Shown piece by piece: positions 12,000 through 18,510 of a stretch of 18,510 nucleotides of DNA. The DNA comes from an uncultured Christensenella sp. GTDB lineage: Bacteria > Bacillota > Clostridia > Christensenellales > Borkfalkiaceae. The stretch covers positions 1 to 18,510 of the forward strand of contig CAJUCM010000030.1 in NCBI GenBank assembly GCA_910585235.1, in the 5' to 3' direction. Positions within the stretch are counted from its first letter, which is position 1; every line of letters starts with the position of its first letter. The notes under the pieces are model-generated. The model was not told where the DNA came from and did no database searches. It worked only from the letters and a program-made list of their open reading frames with translations. The position numbers and the translations under genes are program-made.

Positions 12000-14086
12000 T
12001 CGCAAAGACCGGCGGTTTTTGTTCGGGGGTAAAAAAAGCGGTTGAGACGGCGCTCAACGTACCGCCGGAAAATACTTTCGTTTACGGAGAGATCATTCAT
12101 AATAATTCGGTCGTAGAAGAGATCGCGGCGCGCGGGATCGTGACGGTTGACGATGTTTCGTCTGTTCCCGACGGAGCAACGCTTCTTATCCGTTCGCACG
12201 GCGCGGAAAAATCCGTTTATGAAGAGTGTGCTCAGAGAAATATCCGTCTTATCGACTGCACCTGCGCGTTCGTTAAAAAATCGCGCGAAATCGTAAAACG
12301 CGCGTCGGACGAAGGAAAAACCGTCGTCATTACGGGAAGCCGCGATCATCCGGAGATACGCGGACTCGTGGGTTGGACGTCGGGCGAAGTTTACGTCTTT
12401 GCCTCGGAGACGGAAGATTTCGGCGTTTTGAAAGACAAAGAGGTCGTTCTGATCTCCCAAACAACCTTTTCCGAGAAAAGTTTTTCAAAAATTGCAGAAA
12501 ATATTCAAAAAGTTTGTTCAAAAACAGTTGAGATTTTTCCGACGATTTGTTATACTACAATAAGCAGACAAAAAGAAGCGGAAAGACTTTCGCGGATATG
12601 CGACGCCGTACTGGTAATCGGCGGGCTGAACAGCAGTAATACCAATAAGTTAGCGGAAATTGCGTCGGCGAACTGTGAGCGGGTGATCCGTTTATGCGGA
12701 CCGGACGATTTCAGATATGAAAAAATTAAAGGATGCAAAAAGGTCGGCATGATAGCGGGCGCAAGTACGCCCGATTGGCAGACTCAGGAGGTTCTCTGTA
12801 AGATGGAAAGTAACAACACGGAAGTTCAGAAAATGACGATGCAGAACGTCGTCGAGGATATCGATAAGAACGAGCGGTATCACAAGGGACAGATCATTTC
12901 TGCAAAAATCGTTTCGGCAACGGAAGAGGGGGTATATGTCTCTGCTTCCGGAAAGCTGGAAATTCTTCTTCCGAAAGACGAGCTTGATTGCCCAGAATAC
13001 ACTCGCGAAGCATATTCAAAACGCGTTGGCGAAGAGCTTCAGCTCATGGTTGTCGAACTTACCCCGAAAGTGAAACTTTCTGAAAAGTCCGTAAAGAAAA
13101 TCAAGGAAGAAGAAGCGCTTCTTACCGATATTGAGGCAGGAAAAGAATTTACCGTCACCTGTACGGGATTCAATAAAGGCGGACTGACCGCAGAACTCGG
13201 TACTTTTCCCGTATTCATTCCCGCAAAGGAAATACGCTCCGGTTACGTCAACGATTTGGAGAAGTACAAGGGCAAAAAATTGCGTCTGCGTCTTCTTGAA
13301 ATCAGACGCGAACGCAGAAAAGAAATTATCGCTTCCCAGCGTGTGATCCTTGAAGAGGAGAAAGCGGTACGCGAAGCACAGAGAGCAGAAAAGGAAGAGG
13401 AATTTTTCAACTCGATCGAAGTCGGCGCGATCGTCGAGGGTAAAGTAGAGCGCGTGACTTCGTTCGGTGCGTTCGTTTCCGTAAACGGGTTCGATTGCCT
13501 TGCGCATATTTCCGATCTTTCCTGGACGGGCGTAAAAGAAGTGACGGACGTGCTTGAAATCGGCAAGCGCTATCAGTTCAAAGTGTTGAAGATCGACCGT
13601 GCGAACAGGAAAGTTTCGATCGGCTACAAACAGCTTCAACCCGAACCTTGGGATCTTGCGGCGGAGAAGTATGCCGAAGGCGACGTGGTTCACGGAAAAG
13701 TCGTCAGGATCGTTCCGTTCGGCGCGTTCGTGGAATTGGAAAAGGGAATCGACGGACTTGTCCACGTTTCCCAAATCTCTCACGAGTGGCTTGAAAATCC
13801 GACTTCCGTTCTTTCGATCGGAGAGGAGATTGACGCGAAAGTGTTGGCGTTCAATCCTGCGGAGAAAAAAATCACGCTTTCCATTAAAGCGTTGCAGCCT
13901 CAGCCCGAATTCGAGCCTCATTATACGAAAGACAAGGATCGCGAGGAAGGAAAGGGCAACAACCGCAGAACCCGCAAAGGCGCGAAAAAGAACTATTCCG
14001 ACGACGAAGAGGATTACAGAGAGTGGAACGAGGGCGGTTTCGGCGGCGTTTCCATTGCAGATCTTCTTCACGGCGAAGACAAATAA
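11987..14086 (+). CDS. ispH: IspH (HMB-PP reductase) fused to S1 RNA-binding domains
   Basis: This 699-residue fusion is known from Clostridia. Residues 1 to about 280 are 4-hydroxy-3-methylbut-2-enyl diphosphate reductase, the iron-sulfur enzyme ending the MEP isoprenoid pathway: cluster ligands Cys12 (GGFCSGV), Cys93 (DCTCAFV) and Cys188 (PTICYTT), with His38, His71, His121 and Glu123 of HPEI and SSNTNKLAE in place. Four S1 (OB-fold) repeats follow at about 298-372, 382-450, 476-547 and 562-634; the last two are best conserved (GAFV, HISDLSW / HVSQISH). A charged, glycine-containing tail ends it. The S1 half probably acts like ribosomal protein S1 in translation. Promoter and ribosome-site words lie inside the gene near the domain joint. 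The start overlaps plsC; a terminator follows at 14103. Confidence 0.96.
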   Translation: MQVIVAKTGGFCSGVKKAVETALNVPPENTFVYGEIIHNNSVVEEIAARGIVTVDDVSSVPDGATLLIRSHGAEKSVYEECAQRNIRLIDCTCAFVKKSREIVKRASDEGKTVVITGSRDHPEIRGLVGWTSGEVYVFASETEDFGVLKDKEVVLISQTTFSEKSFSKIAENIQKVCSKTVEIFPTICYTTISRQKEAERLSRICDAVLVIGGLNSSNTNKLAEIASANCERVIRLCGPDDFRYEKIKGCKKVGMIAGASTPDWQTQEVLCKMESNNTEVQKMTMQNVVEDIDKNERYHKGQIISAKIVSATEEGVYVSASGKLEILLPKDELDCPEYTREAYSKRVGEELQLMVVELTPKVKLSEKSVKKIKEEEALLTDIEAGKEFTVTCTGFNKGGLTAELGTFPVFIPAKEIRSGYVNDLEKYKGKKLRLRLLEIRRERRKEIIASQRVILEEEKAVREAQRAEKEEEFFNSIEVGAIVEGKVERVTSFGAFVSVNGFDCLAHISDLSWTGVKEVTDVLEIGKRYQFKVLKIDRANRKVSIGYKQLQPEPWDLAAEKYAEGDVVHGKVVRIVPFGAFVELEKGIDGLVHVSQISHEWLENPTSVLSIGEEIDAKVLAFNPAEKKITLSIKALQPQPEFEPHYTKDKDREEGKGNNRRTRKGAKKNYSDDEEDYREWNEGGFGGVSIADLLHGEDK
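12528..12556 (+). promoter_or_regulatory. Candidate internal promoter upstream of the S1 half
   Basis: TTGAGA (12528-12533) and TATACT (12551-12556), with 17 nt between, lie inside the IspH part in a locally AT-rich stretch. The predicted start near 12563 is about 240 nt before Met273, where the S1 half could begin. The words also encode conserved IspH residues (ICYTT), so chance is possible. Confidence 0.4.
12786..12805 (+). promoter_or_regulatory. Internal Shine-Dalgarno and ATG at the IspH-S1 joint
   Basis: AGGAGGT (12786-12792) is a perfect Shine-Dalgarno word, followed after 11 nt by an in-frame ATG (12803-12805, Met273). Initiation here would yield a 427-residue protein with all four S1 domains and no IspH. 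The spacing is longer than ideal, and AGGAGG falls out of the codons for Gln-Glu-Val, common in IspH, so this is a candidate only. Confidence 0.35.
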
Positions 14087-14102
14087 TTCAAAAACTATCT
14101 GA

Positions 14103-14130
14103 AAAAATCCGCTTAACGGCGGATTTTTTT
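14103..14130 (+). terminator. Terminator after ispH-S1
   Basis: AATCCGC (14106-14112) pairs with GCGGATT (14119-14125), extended by A-T pairs to A14103 and T14128, around a TTAACG loop and followed by a T-run. It lies 16 nt after the stop codon. Confidence 0.88.
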
Positions 14131-14133
14131 GTT

Positions 14134-14139
14134 TATAAT
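14134..14139 (+). promoter_or_regulatory. Probable -10 box of htpG
   Basis: TATAAT directly follows the terminator T-run, 35 nt before the htpG start codon. I see no good -35 box at 16-18 nt; a TG dinucleotide sits at 14130-14131, one base off the extended -10 position. No CIRCE inverted repeat is present, so HrcA control is not indicated. Confidence 0.5.
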
Positions 14140-14173
14140 CAATTTGTAAAGATTTGCTAAGGAGTAACATGAT

Positions 14174-15994
14174 ATGGAAAAACAGGGCAACATCAGAATT
14201 GCAAGCGAGAATATGATGCCGATCATCAAAAAATGGCTCTATTCCGAAAAAGACATTTTTCTGCGCGAGATCGTTGCGAACGCTTCGGACGCGATCACGA
14301 AGCTGAAAAAGCTGGAAGGGCTCGGTGAAGCGGAAAAGGGCGAGGATTATAAAATCACGGTCAAGACGAATGCGAAAGAGAAGACGCTTACCGTGGAAGA
14401 TAACGGAATCGGAATGACGCAGGAAGAGGTCGAGCGCTATATCACGCAGATCGCTTTTTCGGGAGCGGAAGATTTTGTCAAAAAGTATGAAAAAACGAAC
14501 GGGGACGGGATCATCGGACACTTCGGACTCGGTTTTTATTCCGCCTATATGGTCTCCGAAAATATAGAAATTTTTACGAAGTCCTATCGTGACGGCGAGA
14601 AAGGCGTTCATTGGGTGTCCGACGGAAACAGTACCTATACGATCGGAGATGCGGATATTAAGACGCGCGGAACGAAAATCGTCATGCATCTTGCGCCCGA
14701 AGAGAAAGAGTTCACCGACGAAAAAGTCATTAAAAAACTGCTTGCGAAATACTGCTCTTTCATGCCTTATCCGATTTATCTCAATCCCAAGGCGACGGAT
14801 AAAGAGTTGAAGCCCGTTAATACGACGGCGCCCCTCTATCTGAAACAGCCCGCGGACTGTACGGAAGAGGAGTATCAGAATTTTTACCGCGATACGTTCC
14901 ATGATTTCAATGCGCCGCTTTTCTGGATCCATCTGAATATGGAATATCCTTTCCGCTTAAAAGGCATTCTGTATTTTCCGAAAATCAAGAAGAACGTCGA
15001 TCTCGAACCGGGGCAGGTCAAGCTCTACTGCGAACAGGTCTTTGTAGCGAATAATATCAAGGAAGTGATCCCTGAGTTCCTTATGCTTCTCAACGGCATT
15101 ATCGACTGTCCCGATATTCCGTTGAACGTCTCCCGTTCTTTCTTGCAGAACGACGCGACCGTGCAGAAAATTTCACGGTATATCACGAAAAAAGTGGCGG
15201 ATAAACTGACGGAACTGTTTAATTTTGACCGTAAAAAATATGAAAATTGCTGGCAGGATCTTTCAACGTTTGTCAAATACGGCTGTCTGAAAGACGACGA
15301 CTTTTTTGAAAAGGTCAAAGATATTATCATTTTCAAAAATATCGAAGGCGAATACCGCCCGCTCACGAAGTACTTCGGGGAAAGCATTACCGAAGAGGAC
15401 GCGAAAAAAGGAAAGGAACCGAAGGCGGTGTATTACGCTTCGGACGAAAACAAACAGGCGCAGTATATCGCCATGTTCCGCGAAGCGGGATTGGACGCGA
15501 TCATCTGCGACGAATATATCGATCCGCATTTTATCAGCTATATCGAATATCAGAATCCCACGTCCGTGCGCTTTCTCCGGATCGACGCCGAAGTGGATTC
15601 TGCGCTCAAAGACGGCGGAGACGACGGGGAAGACAAGGAGCTTGAAACGCTATTTACAGACTGTCTGAAAAACAAGAAAGTGCGCGTCAAAACTGCGAAA
15701 CTCAAAAATATCAACGTGCCTGCGATCGTAAACGTACCGGAATTTCTGCGCAGAATGACAGAGATGAACAGTTTTTACCGTATGGGAGACGATATGCACG
15801 ACGTGACGCTTATCGTCAATACCGCAAATGCAGCGGTCGGCGCATTGAAAAATGCAGAGGGGGATACCCGTCAGACGGCGGTCGAGCAGATTTATTATCT
15901 TGCTTTGATGAGTTATAAAGCGCTCGAACCGGACGAATTGCAAGCGTTCACTGCTAATACCTCTGTTCTGCTTGAAAAATATTTACAAAAATAA
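14174..15994 (+). CDS. htpG: Hsp90-family chaperone HtpG
   Basis: This 606-residue ATP-dependent cytosolic chaperone helps proteins refold and mature. The N-terminal GHKL ATPase domain shows REIVANASDA (31-40, with Glu32 and Asn36), DNGIGM (76-81) and GHFGLGFYSAY (115-125); RGTKIVMHL (about 165) completes the ATP site. The middle domain (about 210-480) contains the Hsp90 block LNVSRSFLQND, and the C-terminal dimerisation domain ends at 606. The length is close to E. coli HtpG (624). AAGGAG (14159-14164) lies 9 nt before the ATG; another ATG at 14169 is out of frame. It sits between its own -10 box and the csp promoter, so it is probably a single-gene unit. No strong terminator follows; only an AT stem and T-run at 15980-16005. 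Confidence 0.97.
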   Translation: MEKQGNIRIASENMMPIIKKWLYSEKDIFLREIVANASDAITKLKKLEGLGEAEKGEDYKITVKTNAKEKTLTVEDNGIGMTQEEVERYITQIAFSGAEDFVKKYEKTNGDGIIGHFGLGFYSAYMVSENIEIFTKSYRDGEKGVHWVSDGNSTYTIGDADIKTRGTKIVMHLAPEEKEFTDEKVIKKLLAKYCSFMPYPIYLNPKATDKELKPVNTTAPLYLKQPADCTEEEYQNFYRDTFHDFNAPLFWIHLNMEYPFRLKGILYFPKIKKNVDLEPGQVKLYCEQVFVANNIKEVIPEFLMLLNGIIDCPDIPLNVSRSFLQNDATVQKISRYITKKVADKLTELFNFDRKKYENCWQDLSTFVKYGCLKDDDFFEKVKDIIIFKNIEGEYRPLTKYFGESITEEDAKKGKEPKAVYYASDENKQAQYIAMFREAGLDAIICDEYIDPHFISYIEYQNPTSVRFLRIDAEVDSALKDGGDDGEDKELETLFTDCLKNKKVRVKTAKLKNINVPAIVNVPEFLRRMTEMNSFYRMGDDMHDVTLIVNTANAAVGALKNAEGDTRQTAVEQIYYLALMSYKALEPDELQAFTANTSVLLEKYLQK

Positions 15995-16016
15995 CCGATT
16001 TTTTTGCGCGACAATA

Positions 16017-16045
16017 TTGACAAGCCGTTTTAGTCTTGGTATAAT
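16017..16045 (+). promoter_or_regulatory. Perfect consensus promoter of the cold-shock gene
   Basis: TTGACA (16017-16022) and TATAAT (16040-16045), 17 nt apart, match the sigma-A consensus at all 12 positions. Transcription should start near 16052, giving a leader of about 58 nt. Confidence 0.93.
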
Positions 16046-16051
16046 GTATAA

Positions 16052-16092
16052 GGTGTCGTAAGGAAACGATCAAAACGGTTTCAGTCGGCGCC
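16052..16092 (+). promoter_or_regulatory. Nested stem in the csp 5' leader
   Basis: GGTGTCG (16052-16058), at the predicted 5' end of the mRNA, pairs with CGGCGCC (16086-16092) over seven positions, two of them G-U. Inside it GAAAC (16063-16067) pairs with GTTTC (16078-16082). The outer stem ends 2 nt before the AGGAGG ribosome site. It could stabilise the mRNA or act as a temperature-responsive element, as leaders of cold-shock genes do elsewhere. Confidence 0.5.
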
Positions 16093-16109
16093 ACAGGAGG
16101 TATAGTAAA

Positions 16110-16322
16110 GTGAACGGAACTGTAAAATGGTTCAATGACGGAAAGGGCTATGGATTTATTTCCAACGACGAAGGCGGAGACGATATTTTCGTACATTTCT
16201 CTGCGATTCAGACCGAGGGTTTCCGCACATTGAAAGAAGGGCAGAAGGTGACTTTTGAAACCGAACCCGATCCGAAAGACAGCGGGAAACTTCGCGCAAT
16301 CAACGTTGTGCCTGTATCTTAA
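16110..16322 (+). CDS. Cold-shock domain protein (CspA family)
   Basis: This 70-residue single OB-fold protein binds single-stranded RNA and DNA and is thought to melt mRNA structure. It carries the cold-shock signature: MNGTVKWFND at the N-terminus, RNP1 KGYGFI (12-17) and RNP2 DIFVHF (25-30). The start is GTG, with a perfect AGGAGG at 16095-16100, 9 nt upstream. The length is typical. It has its own consensus promoter, a folded leader and a strong terminator, so it is a highly expressed single-gene unit. Whether it is cold-induced or constitutive cannot be read from the sequence. Confidence 0.97.
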   Translation: MNGTVKWFNDGKGYGFISNDEGGDDIFVHFSAIQTEGFRTLKEGQKVTFETEPDPKDSGKLRAINVVPVS

Positions 16323-16328
16323 TGTTGG

Positions 16329-16358
16329 AAAGAAACGCCTGCGGGCGTTTCTTTTTTT
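16329..16358 (+). terminator. Terminator of the cold-shock gene
   Basis: AGAAACGCC (16331-16339) pairs perfectly with GGCGTTTCT (16344-16352) around a TGCG loop, extended by an A-T pair, and the T-run continues to 16358. It starts 6 nt after the stop codon. Confidence 0.93.
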
Positions 16359-16406
16359 ATGTGTTTAGAAAGGAACCATATTTTAGGGATCTGCATAGAA
16401 TGAGGT

Positions 16407-17735
16407 ATGATTTCCGAAAATTTGATTCCCGCACAATGCTACTTCGTCGGAATCGGCGGGGTGAGCATGAGTGCGCTTGCGCTCTTGTTGCACGACAGGG
16501 GAATACGAGTAAGGGGCAGCGATCTTACGGAGAGCGACTTTACCGAATCGTTACGACAACGGGGAATCTCCGTCCATATCGGCGAGAGCGAAGAAATAAC
16601 GGAAGAAGCCGTCGTATATACGGGAGCGGTCGGGTTTCGGAATCCGCAACTTGCCGCCGCGCAACAGGCGGGGAAACGTCTGATTCCGCGTGCGGAACTT
16701 CTCGGAATGGTGGCAAATACCTTTCCGAGAGTGCTTGCGGTTGCGGGTTGCCACGGGAAAACTTCAACCACTTCCATTCTTGCCCATATATTTGAAAACG
16801 GAAATCGGGCATATACTTGCCATATCGGCGGGGAAGATTTAGACTTCGGAAATTATAAAAAGACAGGTGAAGAATTTTTTGTGACCGAAGCGTGCGAGTT
16901 TCAGCGCAGTTTCTTATCTCTTCATAGCGAGATTTCGTTGATTCTCAATACCGACCGCGATCATACGGATTGCTATTCGGACGATCAAGACGTTGCTAAG
17001 GCGTATGCGCTCTTTGCCGCACAGTCGAAAAGGGCGGTTGTAAACGCCGACGACAGGAACGCGCGAAAGATTCCGCATTCTCTGAGTTTCGGGCGCAATT
17101 CGGGCGATATTACAGCGGGGCGCGTTTATTCGGACGGGGAAAAATACCGCTTTACGGTTTTTGAAAAATCTGTGCCGACGGTCGATATCCGTCTTGCCAT
17201 TACGGGTGAGATACACATTCAGAACGCGCTTGCCTCCTATGCGGCGGCGCGGCTTATGGGATTTTCCGCCAATGAGATCAAAAGGGGGATCGAGGCGTTC
17301 CGCGGCGTTAAGAGGCGGTTTGAGCAAGTCGGTACGCTCGGAGGGATCCCTGTGGTCTGCGATTATGCCCATCATCCCAAAGAAATCGAAACGACCCTGA
17401 AAACGGCGGAACGAATCTGCCGAGGAACGGTACGCCTCGTATTTCAACCGCATACTTATACGCGGACGCGCGATCTGATGGAGGATTTCGTAAGCGTTCT
17501 GAAAAAAGCGGAAAACCCGATCGTCTATAAGACCTATGCGGCAAGAGAGGCGTTTGACGGCGCAGGAAGCGCTTATTCGCTCGTAAGCCGCATTCCGGAG
17601 GCTTCCTATGTGCAATCTCCCGAACAGCTGAAAAAGCGTCTGCTTGCGGAAATTGAACGGGATGACCTGATTCTGATTCTCGGCGCGGGAGATATATATT
17701 CGATCGCAAACGGCATTCTGGATCGATCGATTTGA
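16407..17735 (+). CDS. murC: UDP-N-acetylmuramate-L-alanine ligase
   Basis: This 442-residue Mur ligase adds L-alanine to UDP-N-acetylmuramate, the first peptide step of peptidoglycan synthesis in the cytosol. The N-terminal nucleotide-binding fold begins YFVGIGGVSMSALA (12-25). The ATP P-loop region is AGCHGKTSTTS (about 113-123), then TEACEFQRSFL and ILNTDRDHTDCY in the central domain, and DYAHHPKEIE and FQPHTYTRTRDL in the C-terminal domain. EACEF in place of EADES is a variant I associate with clostridial MurC. The start is uncertain: GAGG lies only 1 nt before the ATG, too close to work normally, and I see no clear promoter after the csp terminator (TAGAAT at 16396-16401 has no -35). Expression may depend on read-through. 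A terminator follows. Confidence 0.93.
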   Translation: MISENLIPAQCYFVGIGGVSMSALALLLHDRGIRVRGSDLTESDFTESLRQRGISVHIGESEEITEEAVVYTGAVGFRNPQLAAAQQAGKRLIPRAELLGMVANTFPRVLAVAGCHGKTSTTSILAHIFENGNRAYTCHIGGEDLDFGNYKKTGEEFFVTEACEFQRSFLSLHSEISLILNTDRDHTDCYSDDQDVAKAYALFAAQSKRAVVNADDRNARKIPHSLSFGRNSGDITAGRVYSDGEKYRFTVFEKSVPTVDIRLAITGEIHIQNALASYAAARLMGFSANEIKRGIEAFRGVKRRFEQVGTLGGIPVVCDYAHHPKEIETTLKTAERICRGTVRLVFQPHTYTRTRDLMEDFVSVLKKAENPIVYKTYAAREAFDGAGSAYSLVSRIPEASYVQSPEQLKKRLLAEIERDDLILILGAGDIYSIANGILDRSI

Positions 17736-17743
17736 ATTGTCGG

Positions 17744-17773
17744 GCTTCTCCGGAAACGGAGAGGCTTTTTTTT
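17744..17773 (+). terminator. Terminator of murC
   Basis: GCTTCTCCG (17744-17752) pairs with CGGAGAGGC (17757-17765) around a stable GAAA tetraloop, with one T-G pair, followed by eight T. It starts 8 nt after the murC stop. Confidence 0.95.
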
Positions 17774-17827
17774 CTGAAAAAAAGTCGGAGAATTTTTGAA
17801 AAAATGTGAAAAAATGTTAATTTGCTA

Positions 17828-17856
17828 TTGAAAGTCGAAACAAAGTATAGTATAAT
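17828..17856 (+). promoter_or_regulatory. Promoter of the branching enzyme gene
   Basis: TTGAAA (17828-17833) and TATAAT (17851-17856) are 17 nt apart, placing the transcription start near 17863. Upstream, A-tracts at 17777-17783, 17799-17804 and 17809-17814 (with a T-tract at 17793-17797) may act as an UP element or curve the DNA. Confidence 0.88.
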
Positions 17857-17865
17857 AGTATTGTT

Positions 17866-17882
17866 CAGTATGCTATATACTG
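17866..17882 (+). promoter_or_regulatory. Inverted repeat in the glgB leader, possible operator
   Basis: CAGTAT (17866-17871) and ATACTG (17877-17882) flank 5 nt, just downstream of the predicted transcription start and 4 nt before the GGGAGGG ribosome site. It could bind a repressor or form a small hairpin in the mRNA. I do not recognise the regulator. Confidence 0.4.
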
Positions 17883-17897
17883 TAATGGGAGGGAAAA

Positions 17898-18510
17898 ATG
17901 GCGAAAGAGGAGAAGAAACAGAAAGAGACGGATTTTCCGCTCTATTTGTATCACCATGGCAAAAATGACAGAATCTATGAAATTTTCGGGGCGCATCCGA
18001 AAACCGTAAACGGCAAGAGCGGATATGAATTCCGCGTATGGGCGCCGCGCGCCGCTTCTGTCTCTGTCGTGGGAGATTTCAACCGGTGGAATCCTTCTTC
18101 CAACGTCATGAACCGAATGGCGGATAACGAATCGTACGAATTGTTTATCCCCGGATTAAAACAGTACGACACTTATAAATATTGTATTACGGCGCAGGAC
18201 GGCAGAAAACTTATGAAAGCCGATCCTGTTGCGTTTCATGCCGAAACCGCTCCGCAGAACGCTTCCAAATTATACGATCTGGAAGGATACGAGTGGACGG
18301 ATTCGGACTACATGAATCGGCGTGAGGGCAAAAACGTTTTCTCATCGCCCATGAATATCTATGAAGTCAATCTGCTTTCCTGGAAACGTTATCCGGACGG
18401 TAACTTTTTATCCTATCGCGCCTTGGCGGACGAGCTTGTTCCTTACGTTAAAGAAATGGGCTACACGCACGTCGAATTTATGCCCGTGACGGAATTTCCT
18501 TACGAGGGGT
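17898..18510 (+). CDS. glgB: 1,4-alpha-glucan branching enzyme (5' part, cut by window end)
   Basis: The first 204 codons of a gene that runs off the right edge are present. The enzyme makes alpha-1,6 branches in glycogen. After a charged N-terminal stretch and IYEIFGAHP (residues 27-35), a CBM48 carbohydrate-binding fold follows (GYEFRVWAPRAASVSVVGDFNRWNP, about 42-66). The glycoside hydrolase family 13 barrel then starts with NIYEVNLLSWKR (about 154-165) and ends in HVEFMPVTEFPYEG at the edge. Branching enzymes usually read IYEVHLGSW and MPVMEHP here, so this one is somewhat divergent. GGGAGGG (17887-17893) precedes ATG 17898. The full length and catalytic residues lie outside the window. 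Confidence 0.9.
   Translation, partial: MAKEEKKQKETDFPLYLYHHGKNDRIYEIFGAHPKTVNGKSGYEFRVWAPRAASVSVVGDFNRWNPSSNVMNRMADNESYELFIPGLKQYDTYKYCITAQDGRKLMKADPVAFHAETAPQNASKLYDLEGYEWTDSDYMNRREGKNVFSSPMNIYEVNLLSWKRYPDGNFLSYRALADELVPYVKEMGYTHVEFMPVTEFPYEG

Noticed and set aside
14134..14173. CIRCE heat-shock operator upstream of htpG
   Set aside because: Looked for the TTAGCACTC inverted repeat and found none.
13016..14932. Very long open frame of 638 codons on the minus strand
   Set aside because: It lies antisense to the S1 domains of the IspH fusion and to htpG, crosses their terminator and the htpG ribosome site, and its translation is rich in Phe, Arg and His with no recognisable motif. It is a by-product of codon use on the + strand.
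15980..16005. Terminator after htpG
   Set aside because: Only an A/T stem with a T-run and no GC-rich hairpin; not called as a feature.

Overview
The window reads as chromosome from a member of the Bacillota, most likely class Clostridia. The arguments are gene order and fusions: a BaiN/YhiN-type flavoprotein, then chorismate mutase/CMP kinase, PlsC, and an IspH-ribosomal protein S1 fusion is a typical clostridial run. polA directly followed by coaE, a Pol I with a degenerate proofreading domain, strong purine-rich Shine-Dalgarno sites, and sigma-A promoters with 17-nt spacers fit the same group. An uncultured gut lineage (for example Christensenellales) is a guess only. All protein genes lie on the + strand; the only clear minus-strand gene is a tRNA. 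No mobile element, phage gene or CRISPR array is visible.

Layout. Positions 1-510 hold no convincing gene: a GC-rich edge, several hairpins, a degenerate 52-nt repeat and two terminators facing the minus-strand tRNA-Leu(CAA) at 511-597. Back-to-back promoters in the next 94 nt serve the tRNA and polA (692-3217), whose predicted mRNA is leaderless. coaE overlaps the end of polA and a terminator follows. From a strong promoter at 3898-3926 a five-gene cluster (3973-8937) encodes parts of a biotin-dependent, sodium-pumping decarboxylase: a divergent acyl-CoA-type carboxyltransferase, an OadG-like membrane anchor, a biotin carrier, the OadB-like sodium pump and an OadA-type oxaloacetate/pyruvate carboxyltransferase. 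This is one carrier and one pump with two different carboxyltransferases, reminiscent of both oxaloacetate/methylmalonyl-CoA decarboxylases and the propionibacterial transcarboxylase.

With no terminator in between, the cluster runs into a housekeeping block (8972-14086): flavoprotein, an AroH-Cmk fusion, PlsC acyltransferase and the IspH-S1 fusion, with overlapping or closely spaced genes. A terminator closes it. The rest is single-gene units with their own signals: htpG, a cold-shock gene under a perfect consensus promoter with a folded leader, murC, and the 5' third or so of a glycogen branching enzyme gene that runs off the right edge.

The points most worth a second look are the two-carboxyltransferase sodium pump cluster with its altered acyl-CoA-type subunit, the AroH-Cmk fusion with a possible internal start, promoter and ribosome-site signals inside the IspH-S1 fusion, and the leaderless polA.
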